Source: Acanthaster planci
Lineage: Eukaryota > Echinodermata > Asteroidea > Valvatida > Acanthasteridae
Direction: 5' to 3'
DNA: 64,000 bases
NCBI RefSeq assembly: GCF_001949145.1
Contig: NW_019091593.1
Span: 220,101 to 284,100 of the forward strand
Position 1 is the first letter of the stretch; each line of letters begins with the position of its first letter. Below, in pieces: positions 45,701 to 55,100 of the stretch. Below the pieces are notes generated by a model. That model saw nothing but the letters and a program-made list of their open reading frames with translations. It was not told where the DNA came from and did no database searches. The translations under genes and the position numbers were made by a program.

Positions 45701-48300
45701 TTCCATCAGACAGATCCTAGAGGCAATCTAGCGTAGCTGACCTATATGTGCATGTAAAAGATACGTCACGTGAAGATACATGTAACTGCTCAAAATGTGT
45801 AGAGTCTCAAATTCCAAGACAAACCTCCCCCAGCTTCAAGTGATGTACTTGTGTCAACATTGGAAATTTGCTGAGAAAGCTTGAATGCCCCAAAAGAGAG
45901 AAAGAGAGAGAGAGACACTGATGAAACTCAGGTTACAATAGCCCCCCCCTAAAAAATTGGTCTTTTTCAGCTATGTGCGACTACATGCACACAGCGTACA
46001 GGCACATGTACTCACACAGCAGTTGTTGAATTGGCTTCAGCCTAACATGACCATCTGTTAGCGCATTTGCGATTGTCTCTCTTTCTCCTTTTTAGCCACT
46101 AATTCTTTAACCTTGCAATAGACCGTATTTGTGACGCCCCGAATTTCAGTCATATTCCTGAACGTACTGTATAAATTTGAAACCCGTAAATGGATGGTAC
46201 CAGGTGATTTTGGAGGTTGGAATGAAATAGTAGAATAGAGTTTGGTTCATTGAATGTAACGTTTATAAATAAATTTATTTTAAACTGACTTGTAACTTTT
46301 CCAGGGTTTGCACATTTTAAATAGCAAATCCCCTTCTGTGAGCCCTTCAGGTAATAGTATTGATAAGAACTGTGAATGCACATGTTTTCAGCCGTGCTTT
46401 GCAGTATTTTTGGTGAATTCAAGTAACTTGTTTTGATTTCAAACAGCATTTCAGATTCAGTGCATGCATCACACATAAACTGATTGCTTTGGATAGAAAA
46501 TTACACTCCAGTGTAATTATAGAAATAAAGAAATCTGATTTAAATTTTAAAAATCTGATTAAAATTTCTTTGCCAACCTTTTTAATGTCTCTGTTTAATT
46601 GTCGGGTTCAAAGGTCTGAGATTTTTCTGTGTCAGGGTTTCTGCACTTGGACAGCGTAAGAGTGTAACAGAGGGCATTTTGATATTTGAAGAGGGCCTTT
46701 TATTGTGGGCTGATCGATAATGCTTCATCTTAAGCATGTCAGATTTGCTGCCAAGGAACCCTGGATTGAGAATGTTCTCTGTGCACAAACACTGCACGCA
46801 GCGTGTCTTCAATTTCATTGTGTTGACTCAAGGAACATGCACAACAGGTCATGTTGCGTGGGTGATGTAGTTGAAGTCTGGCCCTTTTGTTGGGGCACCT
46901 TGGCAACTGTGGCCTCATAACCTGTCTCTGGGCTTGTACATTTATCTGTGTGTGTTCCGTAGGCAGTTGAGTCACCATTTAATTAAACTGCTTTATTGTG
47001 CTGCATGTACAGGTCCAGCTTGCTTGTGCTTGTTTTGCCTAACGGGTCTGGCGTTAATAATGTTTCATTTTTCAAACTGACTGTAATCTTTATGCACTGT
47101 CACTGCTAATCCTAGGCTAATATGCTGACCCTGAAACTTTAAATATTAGGTTTGTGAATTGGAGAACTCTAAGATGTCCAATATTTTATTTCTTCAAAAT
47201 TAGATTGGCTTCACTACATGAGTACTGTGATTTGGAAGTCATTACTACACTGCTCACTTACTTTCAGAAAGTACTGTTTCTGTGTGAAATCCCTCTTTTC
47301 TAAGTCGATTGACTACCGATAGCTTTGAAGGGACACATACTTGTATTCGGAAAAAGTATATGTCCACATCTATTTACACGTAGAAAAGGGGAAAAACAAT
47401 GGGGGTGAAAGGAATCACAGCCTGCAGTTTTTCCCCCTGATGTTTTGGGTTACATTGCCAGGGAAAGACAATGTTCGTAACTTTTCTTTGCTAATTGTAA
47501 ACGCAATCAATTCATGATCAACCTCACTCACAGTGTCCAGTCGGGTGTTCAAAGTTTCATTGAAGTTTAAAGAATTGGACCAGATCAAGACAAATTGCAC
47601 TTGGCTAAGTCTGATGTCCATGTACATACCCATTGCCTTATGATTCTAAGGACCTTTGCAAGGCATGTGAGGGAGTGGTTAGGGTTTGCCACCCGTAATT
47701 GCAAAGTCAGGGGTCGAATCCAGCAACTGGTTACATGCTGTGTCCTATGGTACAGGTCACTCTTACATTCACTTGCCTCTTTCTGTTCAAGGGTATGAAT
47801 TAATACCTGTGGAGGAAACGGAAGCAGCCACATGTGGATTGATGTCACCTGCCAATTTGGTCTTGTGTCCTGATGAACGGTGGTGATAATTAGACCTGTA
47901 ACATCATGATATCATACTTTGCTTACATGTGCGCTGTCCTGTGACAGTGAAATGGGATGCGATCCGTTGAGTCCCCACAGGAAAGCGCGCAAATAAGAAA
48001 GCATGACGTCATTATCTTTCAAGTCTATTGCTACTGCATCTTGAACAGCTACACAGATAGATATGTGTGCTTTATAAATATTCATTATTGCTTTTCCAGA
48101 TGTTTAGTACTCTATTGTTGTTATTCCTTTACAGAGACTAAATGCAAACTCTTAATAGTTTCCAACTTTGTGGTAAAATGATCAGATAAGTAAGCAGTAA
48201 TTTTTGCAATCGAATGAAGTTCCTTCTTTTTTTATTTGCAGATAAGTCTCTGCCTGCAAATATGGTCTGTGGAGTGTTGGAGGACTTGCCCAACAAGTAA
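36533..48300 (+). CDS. ETHE1: ETHE1 persulfide dioxygenase, complete gene, seven exons
   Basis: Mitochondrial non-haem iron enzyme that oxidises glutathione persulfide to sulfite in hydrogen sulfide breakdown; a metallo-beta-lactamase-fold protein. Exons are 36533-36760, 37155-37299, 37902-38050, 43394-43532, 44528-44617, 45266-45382 and 48242-48300. All splice phases agree (927 bases, 308 residues plus stop). Iron ligands expected from human ETHE1 (H79, H135, D154) correspond to H128 in NTHCHADH, H184 in STPGHTNGC and D206 in [22 protein letters not shown] (H247) and PANMVCGV near the end also match. The N-terminus is arginine-rich and poor in acids ([17 protein letters not shown]), consistent with a mitochondrial presequence. 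It is about 50 residues longer than the human one. ATG 36533 is the only clear in-phase start seen. Confidence 0.97.
37155..37299 (+). CDS. ETHE1: ETHE1 exon 2
   Basis: After TTCGTTTCAG, reads [16 protein letters not shown] and [19 protein letters not shown], ending one base into a valine codon at the donor GTAAGG. Matches the opening beta strands of the ETHE1 fold. Confidence 0.97.
37902..38050 (+). CDS. ETHE1: ETHE1 exon 3 (iron-binding HxHxDH motif)
   Basis: After a long poly-T tract and CTGTTGTAG, completes valine and reads [18 protein letters not shown], then [17 protein letters not shown]. Leaves in phase 0 at AAG/GTCAGT. Confidence 0.97.
38437..38682. repeat. 114-bp tandem repeat in ETHE1 intron 3
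   Basis: TTCAACTGGCAAAACTTTTC starts at 38437 and again at 38551, and the 114-bp units are nearly identical across the sequenced length. A more diverged partial third unit ends with CTCATTGGCTGTTCATGAGC near 38682. Open frames over this stretch are repeat-derived. Confidence 0.85.
41166..41301. repeat. Imperfect inverted repeat
   Basis: CATCCGAATTATTGACTGTG followed by GTTGCGGCCGCAT on the left pairs, with a few mismatches, with ATGCGGTCGCAGCCACAG followed by GGTGTAATTCGGAT on the right. Arms are about 38 bases with a loop of about 55. It may be a foldback element; the flanking DNA is not obviously duplicated. Confidence 0.6.
43394..43532 (+). CDS. ETHE1: ETHE1 exon 4 (second and third iron ligands)
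   Basis: After TGTTCACAG, reads [19 protein letters not shown] and [18 protein letters not shown], ending one base into a glycine codon. It carries H184 and D206. The loop between them is three residues longer than in human. Confidence 0.97.
43533..44527 (+). other. ETHE1 intron 4
   Basis: About 1 kb. No exon or repeat recognised. Intron 5 (44618-45265) holds the SINE at 44865-44962. Confidence 0.75.
44528..44617 (+). CDS. ETHE1: ETHE1 exon 5
   Basis: After CTGTTTACAG, completes glycine and reads [18 protein letters not shown] and YPAHDYT, leaving one base before GTAAGA. Matches the YHSVHEKIFTLP and YPAHDY region of human ETHE1. Confidence 0.97.
44865..44962 (-). mobile_element. tRNA-derived SINE
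   Basis: On the minus strand a box-A-like TGGCTAGTGG is followed by a perfect box B, GGTTCGATTCC (44895-44905), at tRNA-like spacing, then a body reading ACATGGATTGGGTTTCC. Arms are not paired well enough to call a working tRNA gene. Confidence 0.7.
45266..45382 (+). CDS. ETHE1: ETHE1 exon 6
   Basis: After AATCGGCAG, completes glycine and reads [18 protein letters not shown] and [15 protein letters not shown], ending one base into the next codon at the donor GTTTGT. Matches the C-terminal helices of ETHE1, including the LNLPKP segment. Confidence 0.95.
45383..48241 (+). other. ETHE1 intron 6
   Basis: About 2.9 kb. Contains a GA-rich simple repeat near 45895-45915 and a tRNA-derived SINE at 47655-47835. 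Nothing else recognised. Confidence 0.75.
47655..47835 (+). mobile_element. tRNA-derived SINE, same family as the copy at 28630
   Basis: GTGAGGGAGTGGTTAGG resembles an A box and GGGTCGAATCC (47711-47721) a B box. The body begins GTGTCCTATGGTACAGG and ends near ATTAATACCTG, paralleling the element at 28630-28800. Confidence 0.65.
48242..48300 (+). CDS. ETHE1: ETHE1 exon 7 (last)
   Basis: After the acceptor TTTTTTTATTTGCAG, completes aspartate and reads [18 protein letters not shown] before TAA at 48298-48300. PANM.CGV matches the human C-terminus. Most of the exon is included in a tandem duplication that continues downstream. Confidence 0.96.
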
Positions 48301-48457
48301 GCTATTGGATGCAGAGGGTGTGGCTAGATCTTGATGGAGGGTAGCAACAGGAGGGACAATATGGTCTGTGGAGTGTTGGAGGACTTGCCCAACAAGTAAG
48401 CCACTGGATACAAGAGGTGTGGCCAGATCTTGATGGAGGGTGGCGACCAGAGCGACA
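48260..48457. repeat. 99-bp tandem duplication covering the ETHE1 coding end
   Basis: ATGGTCTGTGGAGTGTTGGA begins at 48262 and again at 48361. The two 99-bp units agree closely, including the stop codon, and diverge near 48457. The first unit carries the real end of ETHE1; the second lies in the 3' UTR and has its own copy of the stop. Confidence 0.9.
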
Positions 48458-51453
48458 GTATTCAGGGTGAAGGCAATTGAGGAAATGTGGGCTCTGCATC
48501 CATTCAAATAGTTTCAAATTCAAGATGTATGTGAAAATCGTTGGTTTGGAGAACATTAGTCTAGCTTTAGGTTGTAAAATGTGTAGGGAGGAAAGTGGTT
48601 TGTGTAAACAAGCTACAAACTCTGCTCTGTCAAATTGAGCAGTTCCATTGTATCTCAGCCTTCAGTCCCAATCTCACTTGGAAACTACATTTAAATTGTG
48701 AGAAATCCAGTGTCCTAATTGAGAATTCACCGTCCTTTTTGCTGAGGGTGTTATACAGACCACAGGTAGTCTGATAAATGTACTGGTATATATGATCCAG
48801 CCTAACAAACGTAGACACAAGTTGGCAGAGCCACATCAGAGTACAGCATAATTTTGCATTGGGTAAATCAATATGGAACCTCAGTGATTATTTTACAGCC
48901 ATATGGTGTCCATGCCCATCAGGATGTTGAAAGAACGAGCTTTTTCAGCTCTTTCTAATGCAAGCTCAAACAAAAATGGCCTTATTAGACCCATTTCATG
49001 GGACACATGATCCATTTATCATCAATTCTTAACTGGATACCATCTACACAGGACTGGAACTAAATATGTGTCATTTTTTACTGCAGGCGAGATTTCGGAA
49101 ATGAGGGGAGAAGATTGTTGATGAATTTGGGAAAACCACTGATGCAGGAAAATTCATAGTTGATCCTCAAGAGTCTGTATGAGATAAATATGAGATGTGA
49201 AAGTTTTTATGCAAAGTTGTAAACATTTTTATTCACTGTGTTTACGGAGATAGGGAGATCATAATTTTTTCGTATTTTTTGGACACCTCAGTCCAAATTC
49301 ATTTTAGAAACATTAATCCAGCGAAAAATATAGAAGAACATACACAAAAACCAGTCATCAGACATCTGTGCAAGTTTTTAATTCATGAATTACATGTGTT
49401 TATTCAGCTTACTTTACCATTGAAACACGTGACTGCAAAAGTTAAGTGAGGTACACATATACCAGTAGTGTTGATCACAATCTTACACCTTATTTAACCA
49501 AGATGCTTTGCAAACAGCTTATGAAACAATGTGGAGCTTGGCAATTTTCTTTTAGGATTTTTTTTTTATGTAAGTGTGGACCTTTAAGATGGCATGGAGC
49601 AACATATTGTTCTGCTGTATATGTTCAAATAGACATTTTAAACCACCAGTAGTGATTCTTAGAAGGAGATCAGCGAAATGTGCTTTGAGGAAAGACCACT
49701 TGGTTTTAGAGCAAATATTGTAATGCACATGCTGTGATACTATGCACTTCAGTTTTCATTGCCAATTTCTAGGCTCCACCGTACGTTATTTAAACACATG
49801 GCAGTCCTGTCATCCCTTGACATGGGAACAGGGAGAGGTGCTTAGTCCTTCCAAAAGAGTCATTTGTTAAAAACATTGACAGGCCCGGAAAGGGGGGGGG
49901 TTATTTCATGTTTTATTTCCTAAAGTGTATGAAAAAAGAACCAACGTTTTCCTCAATCCTCAGAAAGGCCATTAAGGTAACATAAAAAATATCAAATCTT
50001 CCTCCTCCCCCAGACAGCATTTGCCGCCCCCCAAAAAGTTTGGATCTTGGTGGTGCCTTCAAAGACAACCAAAATCGGAAATCAGTGCACTTAAAGTTTG
50101 TTATGCACATGCAATTATTTTCGAATTGCAGTGAAATGAACGTGACATAATAATAAATTATTCCTCGCGCTGAATACAGGTCTTTTTTTTTTTTTTTTAG
50201 TGTTTGGATTGGAATTCATTACATAAACAGCTTGAATTCAAAAATTCCTGAATTGTACAATACATTTTGTAAAATGTGATGCCTAAGTATCATTTATTTT
50301 TTATCAAGTTTTAATAGACGCAGAGATAAATCAAGTTTTTCAAATAGACAGAACAGCTATGGAGGGTATCGCTGTGTTTTATTTAAAGGGTCTATCTGCA
50401 GTGCAGTTTTTGAAAAGCAAAAAACCTCCAAAGTACATCTTAATGTTTCAGTTGGCTCGTTTTTCAAATTTTGTTACAGTTTTTGAAGGTGTTTTTTGCT
50501 GCCGTTTTGTGAGAACTTTCATGTTCATGAGAAAAACTGTGATGTTATCTCAGAAGGAAAACCTCACCGTTGTAACTTTGTGCACAGAGAAAGCTGGATC
50601 TTTTTAGTTTTAGCTCGAGTGAATTTCTCTTTTTGGTTTTTCATTTTTTCAGCAAGTAAGCAACCTTTTCCTCAGAAGTACTTTCAGTAAGGAAATTCTG
50701 GGGTCACGAGTGAAACAGCTAAGCCGATGTATTGGGCCATTTCCCTGCTGGATGACGTCGCAGCAACAGCGCCCTCAGTTTCCAGGAAAGCAGGGACAAT
50801 TTTGAATATTAAAAAAGTGCACTGTTCAATACATTTAAACTAAAGGGGAAGTCCAGTAGTTTAGATACATTGAAAAAGAGTCGCAACGTTCCAAAAGTGT
50901 GTGCCTATTAAAAACTGATCGCTGCTACCCTTTTGTGATGTTAAAAAAACCCAAAACAAAAACCGCGATGGTTTTGCACATAACTCCCTCCGTTCATTGA
51001 TTCACTACAATTACCGGATGCCTTCCACTGCTTGGCTACATGTACTGTAGAGTTGCAATCTACAGGCGTGGATAGTCTTGATGCAGCAGGCATCTCTCTG
51101 TTGGTGTAACTCGGCGCCGAAAGACAGCGCAATCAATCGGTTCGGGTACAAAAGCGCTGTTCTTTGTCGATGAGTTACGATCCATAATGAACAGTGGCGT
51201 CTGGCACCACGCATCACGACTATCCCTGGAGAGCCATGCGACTTAGGAGGAGCCCACACACTGTAGAAGATGGTAACCGGCTTCCTCTTCGTTTAACAGG
51301 AAAGAACGGTCTCTCCATTAAAATGGCATTTCTAACGAGTATTATCTTTTTTTTTCTAAACTTTTTTTTTTACTTTTTATACTGAACTTCTCAATGCAGA
51401 GGCACTCTTCTTTTTCTGAAGCCATAGTAATCTTGACCTGTCATTTTCCACTT
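48458..51453. other. 3' flanks of ETHE1 (+) and the GPCR gene (-)
   Basis: AT-rich DNA with no other gene recognised. A canonical AATAAA for the plus strand lies at 50152-50157 but is 1.85 kb from the ETHE1 stop, so I do not assign it firmly. Contains a poly-T run near 50185-50200 and repeat family B copy 2. Confidence 0.6.
50719..50942. repeat. Dispersed repeat family B, copy 2
   Basis: Matches 11466-11705 from CTAAGCCGA through ACAGCGCCCTCAG, TCCAGGAAAGCAGGGACA and a GAGTCGCAACGTTCC-like block, with many substitutions and small gaps. Confidence 0.65.
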
Positions 51454-51459
51454 TTTATT
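51454..51459 (-). terminator. Possible GPCR polyadenylation signal
   Basis: TTTATT on the plus strand reads AATAAA on the minus strand, about 520 bases after the receptor stop codon. Confidence 0.35.
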
Positions 51460-51980
51460 GAACGATAGAATTTATAAACGGTAATATTTTACATCTTTAT
51501 CTGAATTCCTTGAGAATTGTATCGTGATGAAAGCAATGTCAAACGCGCGAACTCAAAATGAGATCTTTTAGACGGCACAGTGCCAAAGGCCACTTGGTTT
51601 TAATTTCATGATTTAGCTGTGTGACATTAAGCCTGGTTATTTTCATTAAAAAAATTAAAACATGAATGAAACGCTGCCAGATGTCCATAGTAGGCGTGTT
51701 TATCCGATCATGGCTCATCTCCAGTGTCGTCAACTGGAGAACTTTGATATCAAACCGCGAATTCATCACCAATTACACTAGCCTGGCCTTTCAGGTCGAT
51801 CACAGAAAACAAGCCACAACTCAATTTTCCGGGAAATTGTATCTTGTCAAATTTACACGCAGCGACACCTCTGTTATCATTGAGGTCGTCGTGGTCTTCG
51901 GCTGCAATGATTATTGGACATCGTTCCGCCCGTCTCCGAAATTGCATTCACCGTTCTCCTTCAGTAGGGCTATCGCTGAT

Positions 51981-52100
51981 TCAATGACTCCGTAGACCGC
52001 AGCAGAGCACGCGAATAAAGGCCTGCTTAAAGAGGCGATTGCAGACGGCGTAGCAGAACGGGTTGGCTGCACTGCTCAGGTGAACCAGCCAGGACATAGT
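51981..52100 (-). CDS. GPCR exon 2 (TM7 and C-terminal tail)
   Basis: After a pyrimidine-rich acceptor ending CTTCATCCAG (52101-52110), the frame reads TMSWLVHLSSAANPFCYAVC and NRLFKQAFIRVLCCGLRSH before TGA at 51981-51983. The tail is short, with two cysteines that could be palmitoylated. It has the same phase as the exon 1 donor. It is too short to stand out as an open frame on its own. Confidence 0.9.
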   Translation of the reverse strand, partial: TMSWLVHLSSAANPFCYAVCNRLFKQAFIRVLCCGLRSH

Positions 52101-55100
52101 CTGGATGAAGATCAAAATAATGAAAACATAACTAGAGTTAGCCAAATTGATAATTTTTGTGAACTACACAATAAATTATTGGTGATGGGCGTCGTTGCCG
52201 CGGGTCGAAGGCGGGGCGCTTGCCCTCACCTCGGGGGAAAAAACGAAAAATAAAAAGAGCGGAGGAAGGAATAAGAGAAAGGAATGAATAAAAGAGATGA
52301 AGGGGTGTGGTTTTCCAATTTGCAAGGGAAAAAAATGATCGAAATTGCCCTTCTTAATGCCACTTTTCATGGTTATTAGTTCGTTGTTGGTTAAGTTCTC
52401 CCTGCTCCGGGAACTCCCCCCCCCCGAAAATAGTGCACTGCCCCTCCCCGAAAAAATCTCTAAACTGCCCGTTGTTGCTATATCCAGCAAGAAATGAGAT
52501 CGAGGGTTACCCCCCTTGTCCAATCGCTATACACACTCTAGACTATTGTTACCTAACACATCCTCCTAGATGTCTGAAAAAAATTCCTCAGATTCTAGTG
52601 AGACAATGACGAACACAAAGCGGGGGGGGTCTCTCCATCTCATATCTTGCTTCATAATTTGATTGTTGGAGGCAATCCGATGTCATCACAAGTCGATCAC
52701 TGTGTGCAGCAAAAGAGCACAACGTGTTCGCTTCCAAACCGCTACAGTCGCTGGCTTCGGCAGCAGAATGTGGATTTCTACAAAGATGTTCGAAGTCACA
52801 TCGTGGCTCCCCACGTCAGCTGACAGCAAATCACTACAAACTCCACATACCCAAAAGGGCCATAAATATGGAATTGTACCTTTTGGCCTTACAATGAGTA
52901 TGGAAGCATAAAATTCTAAGAAACTTCACATGAGGTGTCGTAACACTCTCCTCAACCATACACTAGAAGACACTAGAAGAGTTTGGGCCAAAATCACTCC
53001 TTTGCGTTCACCCTAATTACCGGGGCATAAATATGGAATTTTACCTTGTTGGCCTTAAAATGAGTATGGAGCCATAAAATTCACCGAAACCTCACGCGAA
53101 GGAGATCCTCAACCATATACCAGAAGACATAAGACCGAACAGCAGATTTCCAAATTTTATGGGCGATAATCGCTCTTTTGCGTTCACCCTCTCTTCAGAG
53201 CATTAATATGGAAGTTTACTTTCTTGACCTTAAATAGTATAGAAACGTAAAAATTCCACGGAACTTCACGTGAGATTTCGTAACACCATCCTTAACCATA
53301 TACCAGAAGACGAAAGACCTAACAGCAGATTTCCAAATTTTATTGGGCCCAAATAACCATTTTGGGTTGTTTACCCTATTACCAGGGCGTAAATATGGAA
53401 TTTTACCTTTCTGGCCTTAAGGTCTTAAAATGAGTATGAAAATCAGTATGTCCCATGCAAGTGCCCCCCCATAGAATGAACCTCAGGTACGCCTTTGACC
53501 ACATCCACGTTATCACTGACGTCTTCCAATTTAAATGACTACCAAAGACCATTCAATCGGACACTTTAATCTAGTGAGTGTGGCTTTAAAATCAATGCTG
53601 CACAGTAGTTTTAGATTTGTTGTGCCACTCCGTATAATTGGTAATAAACCCTTTAATTAAGATCGAGGAATCCCACGGTTTGGACTGTAACGCCATTATC
53701 CATTGCACGGTCGTTAAATCCTGAGGCCATGTCTCTTTAATCGACAACAGAATCTAATTCCAGTGGTATATAACCCCTCCAGATCGTCTACAAACCAATT
53801 GTACCACTCATTTACATTGGAAAAATATGTTTTTGCACATCTGCCCCTTCATGGCGATCCGTTCGTTGACGAGTTTTCATTTTGACGCTGTTCCGAATCT
53901 TTTATTCTCAGCTGTATTTTACTAACACTGACTAGCTTACTAACTAACTAACACGTGGGCGTGTTACTCTGGCAGATGTTGGCACTTTCATTGTGACCAG
54001 CAGGGAGAACAAAGGACAATAACAAACAAAACTGTATACATTCACATTTCTCAACCTGCTGAAAGTTATACCGATTCAAAATCACAGTAGACGAGTTCAG
54101 CTAACTGACTTGACTGGGGCCATTTGTCCTGCCGTGTCCTGCGATGATGTCATGTCCTGCCCCGCCTTGCCCTGTCCTCTCTTCTCCTCGATGGCGTAAC
54201 TAGGGTTAGGAAGATAGGCACCCCCCGAGGACCGAGCCCCCCTGTGCCCCTCGCTCAGAAATTAGAGTCGGAAATCTGCCGTAGTCTGCCTTCGTCAGTT
54301 TTTAACCATTATCGAGTCCAAATTAAGTGCCACATCCAGAAAATGAGGCTCCTAAGTGCTCCCTTCAAAATGTACCTCAGTTACGCCAGTGGCGTAACAG
54401 TGCAGTCTCTCGTGTCCTGTCGTCTTGCTTTTTTAAAAACTAAGGAGTGTCTGTATCAGTGGGCTATCGCCCCAACTGTGTGTCGGAATTGAACAGTTTC
54501 AGCGACAGCAATTTCGGGGTGATGGCATAGGCCTAAACCATGGCCCCTTTCACCAGATTTTGTTGTGCAAAACTAACTTTTCGTGAACCTTTTTGGAACT
54601 TCCATGTGAAAAATGCAGACAAAACTAAATGTTTTTACAACTTCGAACCATTATCTCAATGATACATCATGATATATTTAATGTGTGCTAGTTGTTAACG
54701 TGTGATACTGGCAACGGATCATATAATTATTAGCATGGGACACAGCCATGAATTGTTGTATCTCTACATGAATGTGGGAGAGGGTAATGAATTTACATGC
54801 TCAAGTGTCGCTTGGATCCCAACCCAATAGCAACAGGAGCTGTCGAACGGTATAGAGTTTGCAATTTGTAACCCGAATGTTTGTTAAGTGATGATGTTAC
54901 GTGCATGCAGCTGAAGTCTGTGTAGACGGGAAATGCAGCTTGGATGCAGTAATGAAGACGTCTTGCAAAATGAAGAGGTACTGGTTGGCACTTGCGGGCA
55001 CATATACGGTCTCCTGAGCCGCTGGGAAGATGGTAGATGCTGTCCAAATTTCAGAATATTGTTATTTGCGCAATAGTCCACCCAGGAGACCTCCAGGATT

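Noticed and set aside
52101-52140. Open, hydrophobic reading immediately upstream of the GPCR second exon
   Set aside because: The residues (VFIILIF) are what a pyrimidine-rich splice tract encodes by chance. Including them would make TM7 far too long, and the CAG acceptor gives the right phase.
52861-53450. CRISPR-like repeat/spacer array
   Set aside because: The units are long, diverged and contiguous without unique spacers, and the DNA is eukaryotic; it is a satellite-type tandem array.
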